From: Bacteroidota bacterium
GTDB taxonomy: Bacteria > Bacteroidota > Bacteroidia > Chitinophagales > JADIYW01
Length of the DNA stretch: 64,000 bases
Reading direction: 5' to 3'
NCBI GenBank assembly: GCA_016705125.1
Contig: JADIYW010000016.1
Span: 1-64,000 of the forward strand
The position numbers and the translations under genes are program-made. Under the pieces are notes generated by a model. That model worked only from the letters and a program-made list of their open reading frames with translations, had not been told where the DNA came from and did not search any database. Below, one piece after another: positions 41,728-48,678 of this stretch (position 1 is its first letter; each line of letters opens with the position of its first letter).

Positions 41728-43821
41728 CTATTTTGGATGATAATTGGAAGCTATATTTGCAAGAACCCATGTTTTTGATAATGATTCTTCTTTGGTTTTG
41801 TGTGCCACATATAAATCCATTTGGTCGTCATAATGTTTATTGCCAATTTTGTTTGATTGTCCATAAGCTGTAACTGTTTGTAATTCAACTGTGTCTTTTC
41901 CAAATTTAACCAACATAATATACGAATCACCTACATCAGATTTAAATCTCCCATTTTCATGCTCCACACAAGCAGTGGCTGCTACAACATCATTTATACC
42001 GCCTACGGGAAGCTCTTTTTTGCCACGCACTAATTTTTGAAGGTCTCCTAATTTTACATGTATAGTCCCAAAGTGTTTTTTAAGGTGCTTCTGCGCATAT
42101 TCTACTGATTTAATGTATTGCTCCATTGGTAGTTTTACTTCCCAATAGGGCAATTTCCCTTCTTCTATAAGATATTTAGCAAGATCATATTCTACCAAAG
42201 AAGCTACCGCAGCGCCTTCACTATTAATGTCTGAATTTCTATCCCATTTTTGGAGGATTTCTAAAATATCTTTAACTTTTGGGTATTTTTCTTTGTCTAA
42301 ATGGAAAAAGTCTTCAAGATTGGAAATAGCAAAATTATATGCAGGAGTGGCTATTTTTTGATCATATTTTATCCTTAAAAAATCTTCGTACGAGATGGTG
42401 TCTAATTTAGAAAATAAATCGCTTATTCTGTGCCCACGATTTGTCATATACCTAAAATATTTTAGATTTTTATTTATTGAATTAGGATCAATGTTTTCGG
42501 ACTCGGCAGTTGCAACAAACGGGGTATTATTCGAATTGAATACATAACCACATTTTGGGTTTTCAATTTTTAGCATACTATCAAATGGTAAAAAAACTGG
42601 CTTCCATAAAGTTTTACTTGTATTGCCTGGCAAAACTCCCCACCAATCATAATCACTATTTCTTTCAGGAAATAAACCATTATCAGTGTAAAATATATTT
42701 TTCTCTTTATCAGCATAAATGAAATTTAATCCCGTTACACCCTGAAACCTTAAAGCGTCTTTAAATTCACTTAAATTTTTTGCCTTATTCATTTTATACC
42801 ATTGTTCAGCGGCTTTTATATTCATATTTGCCAAAATACGCATACTATAAAAATCCTTTTTTACCTTTAAAGTTGGTCCATAAACACTTAAATAATACTT
42901 TTTTGTATAAGGAATTTTGAAAATCCAAAATTTGACTTTCATCTTTACTTTCCTTTCTTCTAGTTTTAGCCATTTGCCATCAAATTTATATGTAAGCTTT
43001 TTATCGGGATGCATTTCTAATTTATAAACATCAGAATAATCTGCAAATGAAACGGTATGCGCCCATCCAAGATTTTCATTTACACCATGAAAAATAGTGG
43101 CACCACCAGGAAAAGTGCCTCCAATTATATTCCAGCCTTCTTCCGAACATAAATGTGCCTCGTACCACGAAAAAGGACCGGCAAGAGGTTGGTGCGAGTT
43201 AATAGCAAGGTAGGTTTTTCCATCTGTTGTTTTTTTTCCAGAAACGGCAATTCCATTTGATCCTTTTTGTTGGGTTAAAAAGGGTTGATCCATTTTTTTC
43301 TCCGATAATCTTATAATATCAAAATGTATATTCGTCATTAATGCCATGCCCATTACAAATCCTTGAATCATATCTTTTTCATGTATTGGAAAAAGTCCTT
43401 TCAGTAGAACTTCTTTTGGATGTAATGCTGCATATCTATTAGCACCTTTACAATATGCGGCTAATATGCCTTTGAACTTAGGAGAAAATGCCGTATCGTA
43501 TTGTTGTTCAACTACTTCTTTAGATTGAATAAATGCAAAAATAAAGTCCATCATTGCGCCATCTTCCCCATTTACTTCTGCTGCTCTGCACCTGCCCGCC
43601 AATAAATTTTGTTGCATCGACTCAAAATCATCTTCTGCTGTTGCCCAAGCCAAACCATAAGCTACTTCTTCATCTGTTTTTCCATAAATATGAGGCACTC
43701 CATACTTGTCTCTTATTATATTAATATTGTTTACGTTAATTTCTATGGCATTTATTGCGTTAGAAGTAAATAATAATAAAATAAGGCAAATCCTTTTTAT
43801 AAATAATTTCATTGGTCGCAT
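41728..43821 (-). CDS. penicillin acylase family Ntn-hydrolase
   Basis: About 697 residues from ATG 43821 (MRPMKLFIKRICLILLLFTSNA; MKLF at 43812 is an equal alternative). The N-part INIIRDKYGVPHIYGKTDEEVAYGLAWATAEDD is the typical alpha-chain start. The self-cleavage and nucleophile site is KGSNGIAVSGKKT; Ser in GSN is the N-terminal nucleophile of the beta chain. The oxyanion and substrate loop NSHQPLAGPFSWYEAHL follows, with FPGGATIFHGVNENLGWAHTVSFAD. Relatives cleave acyl-homoserine lactones, penicillins or other amides. Exported to the periplasm. Divergent from the ackA-pduL gene across about 100 bases. Confidence 0.9.
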   Translation of the reverse strand: MRPMKLFIKRICLILLLFTSNAINAIEINVNNINIIRDKYGVPHIYGKTDEEVAYGLAWATAEDDFESMQQNLLAGRCRAAEVNGEDGAMMDFIFAFIQSKEVVEQQYDTAFSPKFKGILAAYCKGANRYAALHPKEVLLKGLFPIHEKDMIQGFVMGMALMTNIHFDIIRLSEKKMDQPFLTQQKGSNGIAVSGKKTTDGKTYLAINSHQPLAGPFSWYEAHLCSEEGWNIIGGTFPGGATIFHGVNENLGWAHTVSFADYSDVYKLEMHPDKKLTYKFDGKWLKLEERKVKMKVKFWIFKIPYTKKYYLSVYGPTLKVKKDFYSMRILANMNIKAAEQWYKMNKAKNLSEFKDALRFQGVTGLNFIYADKEKNIFYTDNGLFPERNSDYDWWGVLPGNTSKTLWKPVFLPFDSMLKIENPKCGYVFNSNNTPFVATAESENIDPNSINKNLKYFRYMTNRGHRISDLFSKLDTISYEDFLRIKYDQKIATPAYNFAISNLEDFFHLDKEKYPKVKDILEILQKWDRNSDINSEGAAVASLVEYDLAKYLIEEGKLPYWEVKLPMEQYIKSVEYAQKHLKKHFGTIHVKLGDLQKLVRGKKELPVGGINDVVAATACVEHENGRFKSDVGDSYIMLVKFGKDTVELQTVTAYGQSNKIGNKHYDDQMDLYVAHKTKEESLSKTWVLANIASNYHPK

Positions 43822-43924
43822 TTTTTCGATACTAAATATACTTTTCTTTTTAAATAAAGTGCACAATATATATTAGGAATTAATTTTTGTTGCATAAAAC
43901 AGTATTTTCGCACAAAAAAAATAT

Positions 43925-45733
43925 ATGTTTATACTGGTTATGAATTGCGGAAGCTCTTCAATTAAAGCAGATATTATTGATACTGGACTATCGAAATCGG
44001 TTTTAGCTTTAGACGTTGAAAAAATTTCTTCAATTCCAATTGCAACGATTAATAATATTCCATTCGAAATTCAATCTGAGTCGTCATTTGATAATATTTT
44101 GGATATCGTTTTTGAAAAATTAAAATCAACGTTAGATGGGATTAAATTGGAAGGAATTGCCCATAGAGTTGTACATGGTGGTGATTTTTTTACGCATCCT
44201 ACAAAGGTAAATGAGCAGGTAATTGATGCTATTCAAAAATTGGCTAGGCTTGCCCCATTGCATAATCCGATTAATTTAAAAGGAATTCTTAGTGCACAAA
44301 AGCATTTTCCCGAACTTGAAAATGTGGCTGTTTTCGATACTGCTTTTCATCAAACGCTTCCGTCGAGGGCAAAAACATATGCAATAGATCAAAAAATTGC
44401 TTTAAAACATGGGTTAAAAAGATATGGATTCCATGGCACAAGCCATGAATATGTAGTGCACAAAGCAGCAGAATATCTAAAAGCAGACTTGAAAAATTTG
44501 CGCATTATTTCGTGCCACCTTGGAAATGGGTGCAGTATAGCAGCTGTTGAGTTTGGCAAGTCAGTAGAAACCACTATGGGGCTTTCACCAATTGAAGGTT
44601 TGGTTATGGGTACACGTTCTGGCGATTTGGATCCTGGTTTGATTCTATTTTTACAAAAAAATGAAAATTGGACAATTGATGAATTGGATACTTTTTTGAA
44701 TAAAAAATGCGGATTATTAGGTCTTAGTGGCAAAACAAATGATATGCGCGAAATAATTGATGCCGCAACAGCAGGAGATGAACCTGCTCAATTGGCCTTA
44801 GCCGTATTTTGCCATCGATTAAAAAAATATATTGGTGCTTACGCAGCTGTAATGGGTGGAGTAGATGCTGTTATTTTTACTGGAGGAATAGGCGAAAATA
44901 GTCCTTTGATTAGACGAAGGGTTTGCCAAAGACTCGATTTTATCGGAATTGTTTCGGATGATATGAAAAATGAAAATAGAACTTGGAAAGAAAACGGAGC
45001 AATTCTTGATTTTACTGATGAAATGGGGCGAGCTAAATTGCTGGCAATAAAAACAGATGAGGAACTTGCCATTGCAATGCATGCCGAAAAAATATTTCAA
45101 GGCTTAGATAAAGTGAATACCATACCCAAAATTCCTATGGCTGTTTCTGCCCGACATGTTCACCTTAATAGAGAAACATTAGATTTGCTTTTTGGTAAAG
45201 ATTATGAATTAACTATTTATAAACCACTTTCGCAACCTGGTCAATTTGCTGCAAATGAGACAGTTACTATTGTTGGGCCAAAAAATAAATATGAAAATGT
45301 AAGAATTCTTGGGCCTATTAGACCGAAAAATCAAATTGAAATATCCAAGACGGATGAGTTTTTTCTTGGAATTGATGCGCCAATACGAGATTCAGGAAAT
45401 GTAGATGGTTCAGCTCCTGGCACCATCATTGGTCCAAAAGGAACTGTACATCTAAAAGAAGGTTTTATTTGTGCTTGGCGACATATACATATGAGTCCAG
45501 ATGATGCAATTAGCTTTGGTGTGAAAGATAAAGATATGGTAGAGGTGGAGATTGATGACCCTGAACGGCCATTGGTTTTTAGAAATGTATTGATAAGAGT
45601 TTCGGATAAATTTAAGCTCGAAATGCATATTGATACTGATGAGGCAAATGCAGCAGAGGTAAAGACAGGAGAAGAGGGGGCCTTAAATAATTGTGATAAA
45701 CAAATCAGAATAACAACTAAATTATTAGTTTAA
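43925..45733 (+). CDS. acetate kinase fused to PduL-type phosphotransacylase
   Basis: 602 residues, intact. Residues 1-395 are a complete acetate kinase: MNCGSSSIK with N7, HRVVHGG with R81, FDTAFHQ with D138, GFHGTSH with H170, HLGNGCS, MGTRSGDLDPG with R231, and TDEELAIA near the end. After a short linker, residues 400-602 are a complete PduL phosphate propanoyl/acetyltransferase: SARHVHLN (H411, H413), E445 in NETVTIVGP, WRHIHMSP (H520, H522) and EMHIDTDEAN (H568), the expected zinc ligands. One chain would thus turn acetyl-CoA (or propionyl-CoA) plus phosphate and ADP into acid plus ATP, with acyl phosphate passed internally. No shell proteins or encapsulation genes are nearby. A near-consensus -7 (TATTTTCG, 43903-43910) lies upstream. 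Confidence 0.93.
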   Translation: MFILVMNCGSSSIKADIIDTGLSKSVLALDVEKISSIPIATINNIPFEIQSESSFDNILDIVFEKLKSTLDGIKLEGIAHRVVHGGDFFTHPTKVNEQVIDAIQKLARLAPLHNPINLKGILSAQKHFPELENVAVFDTAFHQTLPSRAKTYAIDQKIALKHGLKRYGFHGTSHEYVVHKAAEYLKADLKNLRIISCHLGNGCSIAAVEFGKSVETTMGLSPIEGLVMGTRSGDLDPGLILFLQKNENWTIDELDTFLNKKCGLLGLSGKTNDMREIIDAATAGDEPAQLALAVFCHRLKKYIGAYAAVMGGVDAVIFTGGIGENSPLIRRRVCQRLDFIGIVSDDMKNENRTWKENGAILDFTDEMGRAKLLAIKTDEELAIAMHAEKIFQGLDKVNTIPKIPMAVSARHVHLNRETLDLLFGKDYELTIYKPLSQPGQFAANETVTIVGPKNKYENVRILGPIRPKNQIEISKTDEFFLGIDAPIRDSGNVDGSAPGTIIGPKGTVHLKEGFICAWRHIHMSPDDAISFGVKDKDMVEVEIDDPERPLVFRNVLIRVSDKFKLEMHIDTDEANAAEVKTGEEGALNNCDKQIRITTKLLV

Positions 45734-45785
45734 TTAAGTACTATAATTGAATGACTTACAATTGATTATATATCTTATGTTAAAT

Positions 45786-45818
45786 AAAAAAGGCAAGATT
45801 TTAATGCTTGCCTTTTTT
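45786..45818. terminator. bidirectional Rho-independent terminator
   Basis: GGCAAG/CTTGCC stem flanked by A6 on the left and T6 on the right, between the convergent ackA-pduL and aquaporin genes. Confidence 0.85.
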
Positions 45819-45840
45819 ATTTTATTTTAATTCTTAAGAA

Positions 45841-46533
45841 CTAGTCATTATCACTACAAAGCAATAATTTGTGGATTGTTCCACCAATAATTGCGCCTAC
45901 AATTGGAGCTACCCAAAATAACCAAACTTGCGAAATTGCCCATCCACCTGCAAAAACAGCAACACCTAAGCTTCTAGCCGGATTTACCGATGTATTAGTA
46001 ACAGGGATACTAATTAAATGAATCAATGTAAGACAAAGTCCGATTGCAATTGGTGCAAAGCCTGCTGGTGCTTTTTTGTCGGTTGAACCTAAGATAACCA
46101 ATAAAAACATTGCAGTTAATACCACTTCGGTAATCAAACAAGCCATCATTGAATAGCCTCCTGGCGAATGCTCACCATAGCCATTTGAAGCGAAACCACC
46201 ATCAAGGCTAAAATCCGCATTTCCTGAAGCAATCAAAAATAAAACACCTCCAGCTGCAATACCACCAATTACCTGTGCCATAATATAGCCTGGCAGATCT
46301 TTCATTGAAAATTTTCCACCTGCCCAAAGTCCAAAGGACACAGCAGGGTTAAAATGACCACCAGAAATATGACCTACCGTATAAGCCATTGTTAATACTG
46401 TAAGGCCAAATGCAAGCGATACGCCTAAGAAACCAATCCCAGCATCTGGGAAATTACAAGCTAGTACTGCGCTTCCGCAACCACCAAGTACTAACCAAAA
46501 TGTGCCAAAAAATTCAGCTGCTAATTTTTTCAT
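45841..46533 (-). CDS. aqpZ: aquaporin Z-like water channel
   Basis: 230 residues from ATG 46533 (MKKLAAEFFGTFWLVLGGCGSAVLA, the usual first helix); an upstream start would add an uncharacteristic hydrophobic leader. Both NPA boxes are present: GGHFNPAVSFGLWAGG and TNTSVNPARSLGVAVFAGG. The arginine of the second box, typical of the water-selective filter, is kept. Six helices. Convergent with ackA-pduL; the region upstream is a word-repeat block. Confidence 0.92.
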   Translation of the reverse strand: MKKLAAEFFGTFWLVLGGCGSAVLACNFPDAGIGFLGVSLAFGLTVLTMAYTVGHISGGHFNPAVSFGLWAGGKFSMKDLPGYIMAQVIGGIAAGGVLFLIASGNADFSLDGGFASNGYGEHSPGGYSMMACLITEVVLTAMFLLVILGSTDKKAPAGFAPIAIGLCLTLIHLISIPVTNTSVNPARSLGVAVFAGGWAISQVWLFWVAPIVGAIIGGTIHKLLLCSDND

Positions 46534-46654
46534 AATTTTTAATTTTTTGTTAAATATTATCCAATATAGTGCCAAATATTAATAAATGTTAAATAAGTTA
46601 CCCACAAAAATACAAATATGGGAGAGAGGACAGTTCGCATTGGGGATGACCATG

Positions 46655-46853
46655 GTCCACTGATTAGTTATTGGTTATTAGCTATTAGATGTCGAAAGTG
46701 GAGAAGTTGACGGTTCAATGCAACTTTTTTTAACTCTTCAATTCATTAGCTAATTATCTCATTAATTAATTATTTAATTCTCCTTTCTTTCTTGATTCTA
46801 AAAATCTTGTATCCATTCAACATTAAACATTTAGCATTCAACATTATTTAATT
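46655..46853 (+). repeat. intergenic word-repeat block, copy 2
   Basis: Contains GGTCCACTG (46654-46662), TTATTGGTTATT (46668-46679), ATTAGCTAATT (46745-46755), TCTTGATTCTAAAAATCTTG (46790-46809), CATTCAACATTAAA (46814-46827), ATTAAACATT and CATTATTTAATT (46842-46853). It abuts the 3' end of the DUF1572 gene. The whole gap 46534-46847 holds no other feature. Confidence 0.6.
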
Positions 46854-47387
46854 CTTCTTCCAAGGCGTTTTTCCATCTTTTTTGGCATTAAATGCAGAAG
46901 AATTTCCTTTTGGAATGCTTAGCGATTTAAAAGATGCACCTTTCCACATTTTGGCCAAATAAATTATCTGACCAATATGATATGGATAGTGCGCCAATTG
47001 GCGATTTATGGCCTCTAATGCTTTATGATTTTCTCCTCTAATGATTATATCTTTTTCTAAATCGGCGGCAGTCAAATTATCTGTGATTTTGTATAAAGCC
47101 TTCCATCCTTTTTGCCAAAATTGCATCAATTCTTTCTTGTCTGTAAAATTTAATTCAAATTCAGCATCCCTATTTCTATTTGGTTTTTCACCATCACTTG
47201 TAAAAAAATCAGTCCACCTAGATATTTGATTACCAGCGATATGTTGCATTATTGTGGCTATACTATTAGAATCAGGCACTGGTGAAACGAATAAGAAACG
47301 CTCGTCGATTTGCTCTATGGCTTGCTCTGCAATTCTTTGATAATAGTGCAGTAATTCGGAAATGTTTTTAATGTATTTTTCTTCCAT
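46848..47387 (-). CDS. DUF1572 (DinB-like) protein
   Basis: 179 residues, intact. IATIMQHIAGNQISRWTDFFTSDGEKPNRNRDAEFE (residues 44-78) carries the first His of the DinB-like metal site, and AHYPYHIGQIIYLAKMWKG the others. IPKG near the C-terminus is typical of DUF1572. Probably a thiol-dependent transferase-type fold; activity unknown. It lies 12 bases after the DUF4258 gene, likely one transcript. A second, distantly related DinB-fold gene is at 8.0 kb. Confidence 0.82.
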   Translation of the reverse strand: MEEKYIKNISELLHYYQRIAEQAIEQIDERFLFVSPVPDSNSIATIMQHIAGNQISRWTDFFTSDGEKPNRNRDAEFELNFTDKKELMQFWQKGWKALYKITDNLTAADLEKDIIIRGENHKALEAINRQLAHYPYHIGQIIYLAKMWKGASFKSLSIPKGNSSAFNAKKDGKTPWKKN

Positions 47388-47399
47388 TTTTATATGATT

Positions 47400-47876
47400 T
47401 TAGTAGCAGTTGCATTTGAATTCATTTTCTAGGTCTATAACGGTAATTATTTTTGTATATTCTTGGCAATCAGCACAAACAACTCTAACCAATTGTCCAT
47501 CTTGCGACCTTGTTTCTATAGCAAATGTAGGACAAGGTTTATCGTTTCTCTGACTTTTCTTTTCATTTATTCTTCCTTCTTTCAACGCAAATTTTATTTC
47601 CATTTCATCAATATACCTGCATTCCATCCTACATAATGCATGCTTTGTGAAGATAATTCTTTTGGATGCCATTCGTTCTAAAATTGCCCCTTTTTTTTCA
47701 TCCGTTGTAGCATTTTCATCCGTTGTATTTTCAAATTTTGGTAATGCTTTCTGTGTTGTAGTATTTTTGTAATTGGAATCTGGCAGATTTAGATTTATGG
47801 GTTTCTTATCCTGCTCACAATGGCAAAAAAGGAAAATTAGAAATGTTATTTTAAGTAAAAAAAAACCTTTTGGCAC
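47400..47876 (-). CDS. DUF4258 lipoprotein
   Basis: 158 residues. N-terminal lipoprotein signal (LLKITFLIFLFCHC). A Thr/Asn-rich linker (KNTTTQKALPKFENTTDENATT) leads to a DUF4258 domain: IIFTKHALCRMECRYIDEMEIKFALKEGRI, then FAIETRSQDGQLVRVVCADCQEYTKIITVIDL. DUF4258 has a RelE/BrnT-like fold, but here it is exported with a cysteine-rich addition (CADC, CNC, C at the end), unusual for an RNase toxin, and no antitoxin is adjacent. Divergent from the next plus-strand gene. Confidence 0.75.
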   Translation of the reverse strand: MPKGFFLLKITFLIFLFCHCEQDKKPINLNLPDSNYKNTTTQKALPKFENTTDENATTDEKKGAILERMASKRIIFTKHALCRMECRYIDEMEIKFALKEGRINEKKSQRNDKPCPTFAIETRSQDGQLVRVVCADCQEYTKIITVIDLENEFKCNCY

Positions 47877-47981
47877 GGTAAATGTATTTTTTGTTATGTT
47901 TAATTAAGAAATTGTGGAAATCTGAATGTGTAAAAAAACAAAAATTATTACAAACTTTGCAAATCTGAATATATAAAACAA

Positions 47982-48596
47982 ATGAAAAGACAATTATTTT
48001 TAGCATTAATCACTTTTGTTGCAATTGCAGGCGTTAATTTCGATGCCATTGCACAAGAAACTAAGTTTGATGTTGTTGAAGGCGGAAAGAGTTTGGGGGA
48101 AATTATATTATTAAAAAAAGTAGAAGGTATCAAAACTACTTTTTCATATAATAGCAAAATTGACTATAATCTTCAAGGTATGATTCTTAAAACGGAAGAA
48201 TCATTGATTAGTACATACAAAAACGACACTTTGCAAGTAAATACGGCAAAAACAAAAATAAATGGGAAACCTCGTTTTGATGTTGAAAATAAATGGGATG
48301 AGAAAAATAAAAATATCCTAAGAACGGTAAATAATAAAAATTATATTTTGGCTTCTCCAGTTATTAAGTACAGTTATGTAAACTTGTTTTTTAAAATGCC
48401 TAACCCCAATATTAAGACGATATTGTACGAAATATCAGGTAAAACAATGACGGTAACAAAGAACAGTGATTTTGTATTTACCGTTACGGATTATCAAAAT
48501 AAGAAAAGTACTTTCTATTATAATGAAAAGGGCGACTTTATAAAAGGAGTAATCACTAATTCTTTAGGGGTATTTAATGTCATACCTAAGAAGTAA
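47982..48596 (+). CDS. secreted protein of unknown function (DUF6134-like), 204 residues
   Basis: Signal peptide MKRQLFLALITFVAIAGVNFDAIAQ, then a repeated-strand domain: TKFDVVEGGKSLGEIILLKKVEGIKTTFSYNSKIDYNL ... FVFTVTDYQNKKSTFYYNEKGDFIKGVI. It resembles small exported proteins with an incomplete beta-barrel or lipocalin-like look; assignment to DUF6134 is from memory and weak. Ends 82 bases before the YdiJ-like oxidoreductase. Confidence 0.7.
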   Translation: MKRQLFLALITFVAIAGVNFDAIAQETKFDVVEGGKSLGEIILLKKVEGIKTTFSYNSKIDYNLQGMILKTEESLISTYKNDTLQVNTAKTKINGKPRFDVENKWDEKNKNILRTVNNKNYILASPVIKYSYVNLFFKMPNPNIKTILYEISGKTMTVTKNSDFVFTVTDYQNKKSTFYYNEKGDFIKGVITNSLGVFNVIPKK

Positions 48597-48661
48597 GTAA
48601 ATTTTTATTGTTAACATTTTTTCAAATTTTATAAGATTGTAATTTCTATTATTACTATTTG

Positions 48662-48669
48662 TAAATTTG
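48662..48669 (+). promoter_or_regulatory. TAnnTTTG -7 element before YdiJ-like gene
   Basis: TAAATTTG matches the consensus and lies 9 bases before ATG 48679; ATTG at 48636-48639 may be the -33 box. The transcript would have almost no leader. Confidence 0.45.
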
Positions 48670-48678
48670 GTCGCACTT

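Noticed and set aside
43925..45733. AckA-PduL fusion as part of a microcompartment locus
   Set aside because: No BMC shell protein, aldehyde dehydrogenase or encapsulation gene lies within the window around it.
47400..48596. DUF4258 gene as half of a toxin-antitoxin pair
   Set aside because: The neighbours are a DinB-like and an exported protein; no small antitoxin gene is adjacent and the protein has a lipoprotein signal.
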